From: Chloroflexota bacterium
Lineage (GTDB): Bacteria; Chloroflexota; Anaerolineae; Aggregatilineales; Aggregatilineaceae
Direction of reading: 5' to 3'
Assembly (NCBI GenBank): GCA_012729765.1
Contig: JAAYCM010000115.1
Coordinates: 62,001 to 126,000 of the forward strand
Length of the DNA stretch: 64,000 nt
Below the pieces are notes generated by a model. It did no database searches. It was not told the DNA's origin and saw only the letters and a program-made list of their open reading frames with translations. The position numbers and the translations under genes were made by a program. Positions 37,121-46,001 of this stretch are shown in pieces (positions within the stretch are counted from its first letter, which is position 1; every line of letters begins with the position of its first letter).

Positions 37121-38047
37121 ATGTTCAAGCAGCTTTCGAGAGCGCCAGGCCGGATCGCGCGCCCGGTCTGGGTGGGGCTGGCCGGAGCGGGCGGGGTACT
37201 GCGCGAGCTGATGCGCAGCCCACAGTCGGCGCTCGGCACGCTGATCGTGCTGTTCTTCCTGATGCTGGCGCTGTTCGGCCCGCAGATCGCGCCCTACCGC
37301 GCTAACGATCAGTCGTCCGCGCCGCGCCTGGAGCCGGGCGGCGAGCATCTCTTCGGCACGGATTACCTGGGGCGCGATGTGTTCAGCCGCGTGATCCTGG
37401 GTGCGTCGAGCATCTTCCGTACGGCGGGCTTCGGGACGCTGATCGCGGTCGTGATCGGCACCTTCGTCGGGCTGTTCATCGGCTACCAGGGTGGCACGGT
37501 AGATGAGATCGCCGGGCGCGTGATCGATGCGCTGCTGGCGATGCCCGCCCTGCTGATCGCGCTGGTGATCCTGGGCATCGTGCGCAACCTGAACTTCGAG
37601 CCGGGAAGCTGGCAGGCGCGGCTGGCCGATAACAGCGTCCTGCTGGTGATCGCGCTGGTCTACGTGCCGATTGTGGCGCGCGTCGTGCGCAGCAGCACGC
37701 TGGAGATCAAGACGCGCGAATTCATCGAGGCGGCACAGATGCGCGGCGAATCGCGGTTGTACATCATCTTCCGCGAGATCTTCCCCTCGGTCGTCCCGGC
37801 GCTGGTGGTCGAGGCGTCGCTGCGCTTCTCCTACGCGATCTTCCTGGTGGCCTCGCTCGGCTTCCTGGGCGTGGCGGCGCGGCCCCCCTCGCCGGACTGG
37901 GGCCTGATGGTGAACGAGAATCGCGGCGGGCTGTACGATCTGACGCCCTGGGCACTCGAATATCCGGCGGCGGCGATCGCGCTGCTGGTGGTGGGCGTCA
38001 ACCTGATGTCGGACGGCATCCGGCGCGCGGTGCAGAAAAGCGGGTGA
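37121..38047 (+). CDS. Oligopeptide ABC transporter permease (DppC/OppC type)
   Basis: The protein has 308 residues with six membrane helices. The DppC N-terminal segment (LIVLFFLMLALFGPQIAPYRAND) is present, followed by HLFGTDYLGRDVFSRVILGA, which is diagnostic of the C-type permease. The inner-membrane EAA loop is EFIEAAQMRGESRLYIIFREIFP. It pairs with the B-type permease at 40133-41110. Its stop overlaps the ATPase start (GTGA). Confidence 0.92.
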   Translation: MFKQLSRAPGRIARPVWVGLAGAGGVLRELMRSPQSALGTLIVLFFLMLALFGPQIAPYRANDQSSAPRLEPGGEHLFGTDYLGRDVFSRVILGASSIFRTAGFGTLIAVVIGTFVGLFIGYQGGTVDEIAGRVIDALLAMPALLIALVILGIVRNLNFEPGSWQARLADNSVLLVIALVYVPIVARVVRSSTLEIKTREFIEAAQMRGESRLYIIFREIFPSVVPALVVEASLRFSYAIFLVASLGFLGVAARPPSPDWGLMVNENRGGLYDLTPWALEYPAAAIALLVVGVNLMSDGIRRAVQKSG

Positions 38048-40131
38048 GCATGGCCGAAGCACAGACGGTGCTCCAGGTGGAAAACCTGAGCATCAGTTAC
38101 AAGGTCAACGGCGGGTGGATTCGGGCCGTGCGCGGCTTCCAGGTCGAGGTGCGGGCCGGGCAGATTTATGGCATCGTGGGCGAGTCCGGCTCCGGCAAAT
38201 CGACCGCCGCCAGCGGTGTGCTGCGCTATCTGGCCGCCAATGGCCGCACCGAGCTGGAGAGCCGGGTCACGTTTCTGGGCGAAGACTTGCTGGCGAAGTC
38301 GCGCCGCGAGATGCAGCCGGTCTGGGGCGCGCAGATCGGCACCGTCCCCCAGAACCCGGCGGCGGCGCTCAACCCGTCGATCCGCGTGGGCGAGCAGGTG
38401 GCCGAGATTCTGCGGCGGCATCGCGGCCTGAGCCGCCAGGACGCCCTCGACCGCACGGTCGAGATGTTCCGGCGGGTGCGGCTGGCTGATGCCGAGGGGA
38501 TCGTGGCGCGCTATCCCCACGAGCTGAGCGGCGGGATGCAGCAGCGCGTCGTGATCGCAATGGCGCTGATCGCCTCGCCGCAGCTTCTTATTCTGGACGA
38601 GCCGACGACCAACCTGGACGTGACGACCGAGGCGATCATCCTCGACCTGGTGCGCGAGCTGATCCGCGACGAGCAGGCCGGGGCGCTCTATGTGACGCAC
38701 AATCTGGGCGTGATCGCGCAGCTTTGCGAGCGCGTGATTGTGATGTATGCCGGTGAGATCATGGAAGATGCCCGCGTCGAGGACCTGTTTGTCCACCCGC
38801 TGCACCCCTACACCATCGGCCTGCTGAACAGCGTCCCGCGCCTGGGACAGACCAAGCGCGACGCCGGACTGATCTCCATTCCCGGCACGCCGCCTTCGCT
38901 GGCCGAACTGCCGCAGGGCTGTGTTTATGCGCCGCGCTGCCCGCTGGCAATCGAAATCTGCAAGACGAAGCCGCCGCTCGAAGCGCCCATGCCGGGCCGG
39001 TTGGTGCGCTGCCACCGCTGGCCGGAGATCGCGCGCGGCGAGGTGTCGGTGATCGGGCGCGAGGAAAAGGCAGTCTCGCCGCTGGCAGCGGGTGACCTGG
39101 AGCGCGAGCGGCTGCTGACGGTCGAAAACCTGACCAAACACTTCCCGATCCGGCGCTCGCTGGTCCAGGCGCTGCGGCGGGAGCAGCCCGCGCCGGTCCG
39201 CGCGGTGGACGGCGTGAATCTGAATATCCAGCAGGGGCGCACGCTGGGGCTGGTCGGGGAGAGCGGCAGCGGCAAGACGTCCCTGGCGCGCCTGATCGTC
39301 GGCCTGCTCGACCGCACCGCCGGAACCATTGATCTGCTGGGCGTTGAGATCGAAGGCAGCGTGCGCCAGCGCAGCCGCGAGATTCTGTCCGAGCTGCAAA
39401 TGGTTTTCCAGAACCCGCAGAACTCGCTCAACCCCTATCTGACGGTAGGGCAGGCGATCCGCCGCCCGCTGATGAAGCTGGCCGGGATGAACCGCCGCCA
39501 GGCCGATCGCGAGGTGCAGCGGCTGCTGGAGGCGGTCAGCCTGCGTGCCGAATATGCCCAGCGCTATCCCGGCGAACTGAGCGGCGGTGAGAAGCAGCGC
39601 GTTGCAATTGCGCGTGCGTTCGCCTCAAACCCGGCGCTGATCGTGTGTGACGAGGCGGTGTCGGCGCTGGACGTCTCGGTCCAGTCGGCGGTGCTCAATC
39701 TGCTGGCCGAGCTTCAGCAGGGGCTGGATACATCCTACCTGTTCATCTCGCACGATCTGGCGGTGGTGGCCTACCTGGCCGATTACATCGCGGTGATGTA
39801 CCTGGGCCAGCTCTACGAGGTCGGCTACGGGCGCGATCTGTTCCTACCGCCACTGCACCCCTACACCGAAGCGCTGGTCGCTTCGATCCCGAAGATGGAT
39901 CCGCAGGATCACACCCAGCCGGTGCGCCTGAGCGGTGAAATTCCCAGCCCGCGCCATATGCCGGGCGGTTGCCGCTTCCATACGCGCTGCCCGCACAAGC
40001 TGGGCGAGATCTGCGAGGTCGAGGAACCGCCCTGGCGCGGGGCGGGCGGCGAGCATTATATCCGCTGCCACCGCGAGCCGGATGATCTGACCGGGCTGCA
40101 GCAGTGGCTGCTGGACGAGGAGCGGGAGTGA
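38044..40131 (+). CDS. Fused double ATPase of oligopeptide ABC transporter (DppD-DppF fusion)
   Basis: The protein has 695 residues made of two complete nucleotide-binding domains. The first has Walker A GESGSGKS at 46-53, signature LSGGMQQR and Walker B LLILDEPTTNLD, and ends in a cysteine-bearing oligopeptide C-terminal motif (CVYAPRCPLAIEICKTKPP, about 297-315). The second begins at about 357, with Walker A GESGSGKT at about 400-407, signature LSGGEKQR, Walker B and a second such motif (CRFHTRCPHKLGEICEVEEPP). In most bacteria these are separate DppD and DppF chains. GTG 38044 overlaps the DppC stop; ATG 38050 is an alternative. Confidence 0.93.
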   Translation: MSMAEAQTVLQVENLSISYKVNGGWIRAVRGFQVEVRAGQIYGIVGESGSGKSTAASGVLRYLAANGRTELESRVTFLGEDLLAKSRREMQPVWGAQIGTVPQNPAAALNPSIRVGEQVAEILRRHRGLSRQDALDRTVEMFRRVRLADAEGIVARYPHELSGGMQQRVVIAMALIASPQLLILDEPTTNLDVTTEAIILDLVRELIRDEQAGALYVTHNLGVIAQLCERVIVMYAGEIMEDARVEDLFVHPLHPYTIGLLNSVPRLGQTKRDAGLISIPGTPPSLAELPQGCVYAPRCPLAIEICKTKPPLEAPMPGRLVRCHRWPEIARGEVSVIGREEKAVSPLAAGDLERERLLTVENLTKHFPIRRSLVQALRREQPAPVRAVDGVNLNIQQGRTLGLVGESGSGKTSLARLIVGLLDRTAGTIDLLGVEIEGSVRQRSREILSELQMVFQNPQNSLNPYLTVGQAIRRPLMKLAGMNRRQADREVQRLLEAVSLRAEYAQRYPGELSGGEKQRVAIARAFASNPALIVCDEAVSALDVSVQSAVLNLLAELQQGLDTSYLFISHDLAVVAYLADYIAVMYLGQLYEVGYGRDLFLPPLHPYTEALVASIPKMDPQDHTQPVRLSGEIPSPRHMPGGCRFHTRCPHKLGEICEVEEPPWRGAGGEHYIRCHREPDDLTGLQQWLLDEERE

Positions 40132-40132
40132 G

Positions 40133-41110
40133 ATGGCGCGTTTTCTGCTGCGACGGCTGCTGTTCTTCCTGTTCACACTGCTGCTGACTTCGATCCTGGT
40201 GTTTATCCTGACGCGTGTTCTGCCCGGCGATGTGGCGCGTGTGCTGTTGGGGCGCGAAGCCAGCCCGGAAGCGGTCGCCGCCAAGCGCGCCGAGTTGGGG
40301 CTGGATCAGCCGCTGGTAGTGCAGTATGTCGAGTGGCTGGGTGGCTTTGTGACCGGCGATTGGGGCACCACGTTCTCCACGCCGCGCCAGGATATCGCCG
40401 GCATCGTGATCCAGCGCATGTTGAATTCCGGGCGGCTGGCGGGCCTGACGCTGATCCTGGCGGTGCCGCTCTCGGTGGCGCTGGGCGTGATCGCCGGGTT
40501 GAGCGAGGGCAGGCCGCTCGACAGCGCGATCTCGATCCTGACGCTGTCCGTCGTCAGCCTGCCGGAGTTCGTCACCGGCCTGTTCCTGATCAATACCGTC
40601 GCGCTCAAGTGGCAGGATAACCCGATCGCGCGCGCGGTTGGCTGGTTCCCGGCCAGCTCCGCGATTCGCGCCGATGCGTCGTTCCGTGAGGCGCTGCCCG
40701 CCATGTGGCTTCCGGCGATGGCGGCGACGCTGGTGCTGATGGCCTACATCGTGCGGCTGGTGCGCGCCGGTGTGATCGAGGAATTGAAACGCGGCTATGT
40801 GCGGATGGCGGTGCTCAAGGGGCTGCCCTATCGCGTGGTGATCGCCAAGCACGTGCTGCGCAACGCCCTGATCCCGACCATCACCGTGATCGCCACCAGC
40901 ACCGGCTGGCTGATCAGCGGCATGGTCGTGATCGAGTCGGTTTTCAGCTATCCAGGCATCGGGCGGCTGCTGGTCAACAACGCGATCAACAACCGCGACC
41001 TGCCGTTGATCCAGGCGATTGTGATGGTGACGGTCATGGTGATCCTGGTGGCGAACTTCACCGCCGACGTGTTATATGCAATTCTGAATCCGCGCATCCG
41101 GCTGGAATAA
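40133..41110 (+). CDS. Oligopeptide ABC transporter permease (DppB/OppB type)
   Basis: The protein has 325 residues. The B-type N-terminus (ARFLLRRLLFFLFTLLLTSILVFILTRVLPGD) is clear, followed by ELGLDQPLVVQYVEWLGGFVTGDWG and the EAA loop ELKRGYVRMAVLKGLPYRVVIAKHVLRNALIP. Six membrane helices are expected. It starts 1 base after the ATPase stop and closes the operon SBP-C-ATPase-B, an unusual order since B usually precedes C. Confidence 0.92.
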   Translation: MARFLLRRLLFFLFTLLLTSILVFILTRVLPGDVARVLLGREASPEAVAAKRAELGLDQPLVVQYVEWLGGFVTGDWGTTFSTPRQDIAGIVIQRMLNSGRLAGLTLILAVPLSVALGVIAGLSEGRPLDSAISILTLSVVSLPEFVTGLFLINTVALKWQDNPIARAVGWFPASSAIRADASFREALPAMWLPAMAATLVLMAYIVRLVRAGVIEELKRGYVRMAVLKGLPYRVVIAKHVLRNALIPTITVIATSTGWLISGMVVIESVFSYPGIGRLLVNNAINNRDLPLIQAIVMVTVMVILVANFTADVLYAILNPRIRLE

Positions 41111-41140
41111 CGCCCGCCCCGGTTCACCCTATGCCATTGA

Positions 41141-41177
41141 AAAGCGCACCGGATCGTTTCGATGATCGGTGCGCTTT
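41141..41177. terminator. Bidirectional terminator between convergent genes
   Basis: AAAGCGCACCG (41141-41151) pairs with CGGTGCGCTTT (41167-41177), an 11-base stem with A-rich and T-rich ends. It lies between the DppB stop (41110) and the stop of the Lon-domain gene (41200), so it can serve both. Confidence 0.75.
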
Positions 41178-41199
41178 GAGATCAAACCGGCTTGCGGGG

Positions 41200-41859
41200 C
41201 TAGTTGAGCGAGAACATCCCCATCTCGTCGTGCGGGCTGTGCTGCAAGATCGCGCGCAGCAGCGGCACCTCGCGCTGGTAGATGGTGCGGATGTCGGCCA
41301 GGAGCTCAGTCGCCTCGCCCGTCGCCAACAGCTCCTGCTTCTGCGCGGCGGGAATCTGCACCACCGTCGCCGCGAGATAAGCCAGCGCCATCGGGTCGTT
41401 GGGGAGCTGGGTCGAGTCGAACTCGACTTCTTCCGCCGCTTCTGACAGCACGGCCAGGTAACGCTCGACCAATGGCCGCAGGCGCGTTCCGGCCTGGATC
41501 AAATGCTGCGAGTCGTGATCCATCTCGAATGGCAGCACCTCGATCATCCCGGTCAGGTAGGGCTGATCGTAGGACAGGCCGTGAATGTGAAAGCGCTCCA
41601 GACCGACCGCGAAGACATCCAGATGATCGTTCTCAAGCTGCTCCATATGCGTGATCTGCGCCGTGCAGCCAATCGGATAGGGATCGGCCAGCGGCCCAAG
41701 CGCCTCGTCGCCCTCGCGGATCAGGACGACGCCAAACGGCGATTGTGTTTCAAGACAGTAGCGGATCATCTCCTTGTAGCGCGGCTCGAAGATATGGAGA
41801 TTGATCGGCATGCCTGGGAAAAGCACGGTGTTCAGTGGGAAAAGCGGGATTTCATTCAT
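41200..41859 (-). CDS. Lon N-terminal (substrate-binding) domain protein
   Basis: The protein has 219 residues from ATG 41859. It begins NEIPLFPLNTVLFPGMPINLHIFEPRY, the hallmark of the Lon substrate-binding domain (PF02190), followed by GVVLIREGDE and a helical C-terminal half. No AAA+ ATPase or protease domain is attached, so it is a stand-alone form; such proteins are common but of unclear role, perhaps delivering or recognising substrates. The open frame continues 10 codons upstream without a better site. It is alone on this strand. Confidence 0.88.
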   Translation of the reverse strand: MNEIPLFPLNTVLFPGMPINLHIFEPRYKEMIRYCLETQSPFGVVLIREGDEALGPLADPYPIGCTAQITHMEQLENDHLDVFAVGLERFHIHGLSYDQPYLTGMIEVLPFEMDHDSQHLIQAGTRLRPLVERYLAVLSEAAEEVEFDSTQLPNDPMALAYLAATVVQIPAAQKQELLATGEATELLADIRTIYQREVPLLRAILQHSPHDEMGMFSLN

Positions 41860-41993
41860 CAGATGTTTGCTACCTTTACTCCTGCCCACACTGTATAGGA
41901 GATTGTAGTGAGGCGGCCAGTCCTTGACTATTAGAACTGCCTCTGAAAACCGCGTTCCGACCCCTAAAAAATGGGGGGCTGGTCAAACCAATA

Positions 41994-42019
41994 TTAGTAG
42001 TTTAAAATAGAACTACTAA
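41994..42019. promoter_or_regulatory. Perfect inverted repeat TTAGTAGTT-N8-AACTACTAA
   Basis: Nine-base arms (41994-42002 and 42011-42019) surround an 8-base AT spacer. The symmetric form suits a dimeric regulator. It could control the ABC operon, the Lon-domain gene, or both. Confidence 0.45.
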
Positions 42020-42104
42020 AGTCGAACAGCCGGTTTCGATCACCGCGTGTTGGCTGCAATCTCTCCAACCTAATTATATAACATTCAAAGATATATTTTT
42101 AAAG

Positions 42105-42121
42105 CCCCTAAATTTTAGGGG
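42105..42121. promoter_or_regulatory. Palindromic operator candidate CCCCTAAA-T-TTTAGGGG
   Basis: This is a perfect 8+1+8 palindrome about 22 bases upstream of a TATATT box (42144-42149) and 99 bases from the ABC-ATPase start. The half-site CCCCTAAA recurs at 41961-41968, which strengthens the case for a protein-binding site. Confidence 0.45.
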
Positions 42122-42219
42122 TAATAGCCGCCGTCAGACTTCTTATATTGAATCGCAACGGTGCTGCTACCGTCCGCACTTCGACGGCTCGAGAGGGCGC
42201 CGATATAAAGGAGCATACT

Positions 42220-42927
42220 ATGATCCACCTCGAAAACATTTCAAAACGCTATCAAGTGGGCGATGTGAGCGTCTCAGCTCTGGATAACGTCTCGCTCACG
42301 GTTGAGAAGGGGGAATTTGTGGTGGTGTTGGGGCCGTCGGGCAGCGGCAAAACCACCATGCTGAACGTTATCGGCGCGCTGGATGTGCCGACCGAAGGAC
42401 AGGTCTATATCAACGGCGACCGCCTGCCGCTGGTCAGCAAGCAGACCGATCGCTTTAAGTTCCGCCGCGAGACGGTCAGCTTCATCTTCCAGTCGTTCAA
42501 CCTCTTTCCCAGCCTGACCGCGCTCGAAAACGTCCAGCTTGTGCTCGATATGGCCGATGCGCCGGATGCACGCGAGAAGGCCATCGAAGTGTTGAACGAT
42601 GTCGGCCTGGGCGAGCGGATCAATCACTTCCCACACGAGCTGTCGGGTGGCGAGCAGCAGCGCGTGGCGATTGCGCGGGCGCTGGCGACCGGGAACCCGG
42701 TGCTGCTGGCCGACGAACCAACCGGCGAGCTGGACTTCCGCACCGGCGTCCAGATTCTCGATCTGCTGCGGCGGCAGGCCGAGGCGGGTAAGACCGTGCT
42801 GGTCGTGACGCACAACCGCGAGATCTCGCGTGTGGCCGACCGGGTGGTCGAGCTGAGCAGCGGCCATATCATCAGCGACGGCGCGCCGCGCGGCGGCAAG
42901 GTCTCGATCGCTGAGTTGAGCTGGTAA
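42220..42927 (+). CDS. ABC transporter ATP-binding protein (MacB/LolD type)
   Basis: The protein has 235 residues from ATG 42220, with AAAGGAG 7 bases upstream. Walker [10 protein letters not shown]-loop FQSFNLFPSLTALENV, signature LSGGEQQR, Walker B LLADEPTGELD and the H-loop THNREIS are complete. It pairs with the FtsX-type permease 11 bases downstream. The frame is open 24 codons upstream but without a start signal. Its long AT-rich, palindrome-bearing upstream region suggests regulated expression. Confidence 0.92.
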   Translation: MIHLENISKRYQVGDVSVSALDNVSLTVEKGEFVVVLGPSGSGKTTMLNVIGALDVPTEGQVYINGDRLPLVSKQTDRFKFRRETVSFIFQSFNLFPSLTALENVQLVLDMADAPDAREKAIEVLNDVGLGERINHFPHELSGGEQQRVAIARALATGNPVLLADEPTGELDFRTGVQILDLLRRQAEAGKTVLVVTHNREISRVADRVVELSSGHIISDGAPRGGKVSIAELSW

Positions 42928-42938
42928 GGGGGCCGACC

Positions 42939-45383
42939 ATGACGAATCTACGCTTTTGGCTGCGCTGGTCGTGGCGCGACCTGCGCGAGCGCTGGCTGCA
43001 GGTGGCGGCGATCGCGCTCATCATCGCCCTGGGGACGGGGACCTATGCCGGGCTGGGCAGCAGCATGCCCTGGCGTGAGCAGTCCTATGATACGAGTTAC
43101 GCGCAGTTGAATATGTATGACATGCGCGTCCTGTTCACCAATGGCAGCTATGTCAATGGCGAGGAACTGATCGCCGCCGTCGAGAGCATCGAGCATGCCG
43201 GCTGGATCGAAGCTGCCGAGCCGCGCCTGATCGCGCCAACGCTGGTCGATGTCTCGGATGGCGAGGACGTGCTGGTCCCAGGCCGGATCATGGGTGTGAC
43301 CATAAGCGAGGATCGCTCGGCAGTCAACGGGATTCATATCAATGCGGGGCGTAGCCTGACCGCCGAGGACTCCGGCCAGCCGCGCGCGATCCTCGAATAC
43401 AACTTCGCCGCCTACTACGATCTGCCGCCGCAGGGCACGATCCTGATCAGCGGCGGGCAGGCGCTCGACTACGTGGGCCAGGGGATGACGCCCGAATACT
43501 TCATGGTCATCTCCGATGAGATCGGTTTCAAGGAAGAGTCCGATTTTGCCGTCGTCATGCTGCCGCTGGAAACCGCTCAAACGCTGACCGATCATCCCGA
43601 ACAGGTCAACGATCTGGTCCTGACGCTGGCCGACGAGGCCGACTGGGAGACGGTGCGCGCCGAAGTGGAAGCCGCCATCGCGGCGCACTTCCGGGGTACG
43701 GGCGTGTCCTTCATGCACACGGAGGACGACCCGGCTTACACCATGCTCTATGGCGACCTGGAAGGCGACGACCAGATCTTCAAGCTGATTGCCTACCTGT
43801 TCCTGGCAGGCGCAGCCTTCGGGACGTTCAACCTCAGCAGCCGGATCGTTGAGGCGCAGCGGCGGCAGATCGGCGTCGGGATGGCGTTGGGGCTGCCGCG
43901 CCGCCTGCTCGCGTTCCGCCCGCTGCTGGTTGGGGCACAGATCGCGCTGCTGGGCGTGGTGTTCGGCGTGCTGATCGGGGTGCTGATTAGCAACTTGTTC
44001 GGCGGGATGATGCGGGATCTGATGCCGATGCCGGTCTTCGAAACGCCGTTCCAGTGGGGTATTTTTGCTCAGGCGGCGGTGCTGGGGATCGGGCTGCCGC
44101 TCGCTGCGACGTTCTACCCGGTGTGGCGCGCCGTGCGTGTCCAGCCCATCGACGCGATCAAGACCGGGCACCTGATCGCCAAAGGCGGCGGTCTGACCTC
44201 GCTGCTGGCGCGTGTTCCACTGCCGGGCAAGAGCTTCACGCAGATGCCGCTGCGCAACCTGCTGCGCGCGCCGCGCCGGACGCTGCTCACGCTGCTGGGC
44301 GTGGCGATGGCAATCACGACGCAGATTGCCATGATTGGGATGCTCGACACGTTCAACGAGGTGATCGACCAGGGCGAGCAAGAGTTTATGCAAGACAGCC
44401 CAGACCGGATGATCGTCGCGCTCAATAACTTTTACCCGGTGAACGCCGAGCCGGTGCTGGCGGTCGAGCAGGCCGGGCCAGTTGCCGAAGCCGTGCCCGC
44501 GATCCAACTGGGCGGCGAGCTGCTGCGGGGGAACGATTCTGTCGAAATCTCGCTGGAACTGCTCGATCTGGACAACCCGCTCTGGACGCCCAATCTGCTG
44601 GAAGGCCGCCTGGAATCAGATGGGCCGGGGATCATCATCGCGGAGAAGGCCGCCGATGATCTCGGCGTGGGAGTTGGCGACACGATCACGCTCAAGCACC
44701 CCCGGCGCGAGGGGATGTTCGCCTATCATATGGTCGAGAGTGAGATCGAGGTGATCGCGATTCACGCCAACCCCCTACGCTACCTGTCCTATATGAGCCG
44801 CGACCAGGCCGGGCTGATGGGGCTGGAGAATATGGTGAACGTCCTGTATCTCAACCCGGCAGACGGCTCCACCGCCACCGACGTGAAGCGGGTGTTGTTC
44901 GCGCAGCCGGGGATCGCCTCGGTGCGCGAGGTCGGCATGTTTATTCGTATCTTCAGGGACATGATGAGTCTGCTGGTGGGCTTCATGTCGGTCGTGGTGA
45001 TCGCTGTGCTGGCGCTGGCTTTCCTGATTGCGTTCAATTCGACCAGCATCAATGTGGACGAGCGTGCCCGCGAGATCGCAACCCTGTTTGCCTTTGGAGT
45101 GCCGGTGCGAACCGTCACACGGATGACGATGGTCGAAAATCTGATCACGGGTATCCTGGGCACACTGATTGGGATCGGGCTGGGTCTGCTGAGCCTGCAA
45201 TGGATGTTGGACTCGCGCATCGAGACGATGCTGCCCGATCTCAGCCTGTCGGTGGTGCTTTCACCGCTGGCGCTTGCGCTGGCAATTCTGCTGGGTGTCG
45301 TCGTTGTGACGCTGACTCCACTGCTGAACCTGCGCAAGCTGACTCGGATGAATCTGCCCTCGACGCTGCGCGTCGTGGAGTAG
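42939..45383 (+). CDS. FtsX-type ABC permease (double FtsX domain)
   Basis: The protein has 814 residues. A membrane helix at about 22-42 is followed by a large outer domain and an FtsX block at about 275-400 (RRQIGVGMALGLPRRLLAFRP). A central helix near 445-465, a second outer domain and a last FtsX block at about 670-805 (AREIATLFAFGVPVRTVTRM) follow. It matches the two-halves-in-one-chain permeases of MacB/LolCE-like systems. Together with the ATPase upstream it forms one two-gene transporter; cargo unknown. A terminator follows 30 bases after the stop. Confidence 0.9.
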   Translation: MTNLRFWLRWSWRDLRERWLQVAAIALIIALGTGTYAGLGSSMPWREQSYDTSYAQLNMYDMRVLFTNGSYVNGEELIAAVESIEHAGWIEAAEPRLIAPTLVDVSDGEDVLVPGRIMGVTISEDRSAVNGIHINAGRSLTAEDSGQPRAILEYNFAAYYDLPPQGTILISGGQALDYVGQGMTPEYFMVISDEIGFKEESDFAVVMLPLETAQTLTDHPEQVNDLVLTLADEADWETVRAEVEAAIAAHFRGTGVSFMHTEDDPAYTMLYGDLEGDDQIFKLIAYLFLAGAAFGTFNLSSRIVEAQRRQIGVGMALGLPRRLLAFRPLLVGAQIALLGVVFGVLIGVLISNLFGGMMRDLMPMPVFETPFQWGIFAQAAVLGIGLPLAATFYPVWRAVRVQPIDAIKTGHLIAKGGGLTSLLARVPLPGKSFTQMPLRNLLRAPRRTLLTLLGVAMAITTQIAMIGMLDTFNEVIDQGEQEFMQDSPDRMIVALNNFYPVNAEPVLAVEQAGPVAEAVPAIQLGGELLRGNDSVEISLELLDLDNPLWTPNLLEGRLESDGPGIIIAEKAADDLGVGVGDTITLKHPRREGMFAYHMVESEIEVIAIHANPLRYLSYMSRDQAGLMGLENMVNVLYLNPADGSTATDVKRVLFAQPGIASVREVGMFIRIFRDMMSLLVGFMSVVVIAVLALAFLIAFNSTSINVDERAREIATLFAFGVPVRTVTRMTMVENLITGILGTLIGIGLGLLSLQWMLDSRIETMLPDLSLSVVLSPLALALAILLGVVVVTLTPLLNLRKLTRMNLPSTLRVVE

Positions 45384-45413
45384 CGCAATCCGGCGTCGCT
45401 GTTCGTTTCTGCC

Positions 45414-45448
45414 ACAAGTCCCCTACCACCGGGGACTTGTTCGTTTTT
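45414..45448 (+). terminator. Rho-independent terminator after the ABC permease
   Basis: A perfect 10-base stem (ACAAGTCCCC / GGGGACTTGT) with a 7-base loop is followed by TCGTTTTT. Confidence 0.88.
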
Positions 45449-45504
45449 CACGAGTGGAAGTGCGGCCCGCGTCGTCTATAATTAGGTGCTGCTATGCTCT
45501 TTTA

Positions 45505-45609
45505 CCCCCATCCCCCGGCCCGTTCCCCCACGCTGGCGCGGAGGGAAGGGGAGCACGGCGGCGTTTTTAAGTCATTCCCTCATTTTGGGGGAAGGATTTA
45601 GGATGGGGG
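45505..45609. repeat. Nested inverted-repeat intergenic element (REP/MITE-like)
   Basis: Outer arms CCCCCATCC (45505-45513) and GGATGGGGG (45601-45609) are exact complements. Inner arms TTCCCCCA (45523-45530) and TGGGGGAA (45586-45593) also match exactly, so the 105 bases can fold into a long hairpin with a GC-rich middle. Palindromic C-rich/G-rich elements of this look are scattered between genes in many bacterial genomes. No coding sequence is present. Only one copy is visible in this window. Confidence 0.55.
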
Positions 45610-45687
45610 CAGTGTCGCTCGCCTCGTCCAGCGTTCCGAAGCACATAACACGCTCTGGGCGGATTGCTGCGGAGAAAGGAACCCAAA

Positions 45688-45996
45688 ATGTTTATTATGC
45701 ACGTGTTCATTCACGTCAAGCCGGAATATATCGACGCGTTTCGTGAAGCTTGCATCGAGAACGCGCGCCACAGCGTGCAGGAGCCGGGGATCGCGCGCTT
45801 CGACGTGCTCCAGGAAGCCGACGATCCGACTCGTTTTGTGCTGGTCGAGGTCTACCGCACGCCTGAGGACCCGGCCCGCCACAAGGACACCGCCCATTAC
45901 AACACCTGGGCCAACGCCGTCAAGGACATGATGGCCGAGCCGCGCACGCGCATCATCTACCAGAACATATTCCCGGCGGAAGCAGGGTGGGGCTAG
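45688..45996 (+). CDS. Antibiotic-biosynthesis-monooxygenase-fold protein (ABM/LsrG-like)
   Basis: The protein has 102 residues from ATG 45688, with AAAGGA 8 bases upstream. The ABM domain (PF03992) is recognisable: [38 protein letters not shown], then [12 protein letters not shown] and [10 protein letters not shown]. Members are small dimeric ferredoxin-like-fold enzymes, including quinol monooxygenases and the AI-2-processing LsrG. The KDTAHYNTW end is like LsrG/YgiN relatives. The reaction is unknown. It directly precedes the alcohol dehydrogenase. Confidence 0.85.
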   Translation: MFIMHVFIHVKPEYIDAFREACIENARHSVQEPGIARFDVLQEADDPTRFVLVEVYRTPEDPARHKDTAHYNTWANAVKDMMAEPRTRIIYQNIFPAEAGWG

Positions 45997-46001
45997 GCCG
46001 C

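Larger units (their letters stand above)
41860..42219. other. AT-rich intergenic region with several palindromes
   Basis: These 360 bases lie between the divergent Lon-domain and ABC-ATPase genes. About 41930-42160 is strongly AT-rich. It holds CCCCTAAA followed by GGGGGG at 41961-41978, a perfect 9-base inverted repeat at 41994-42019, a perfect palindrome at 42105-42121, and a TATATT -10-like box at 42144-42149. No open frame of note is present. Confidence 0.6.

Noticed and set aside
35879-38062. Long open frame on the minus strand opposite the oligopeptide transporter
   Set aside because: It spans parts of two real genes, with biased composition and no domains.
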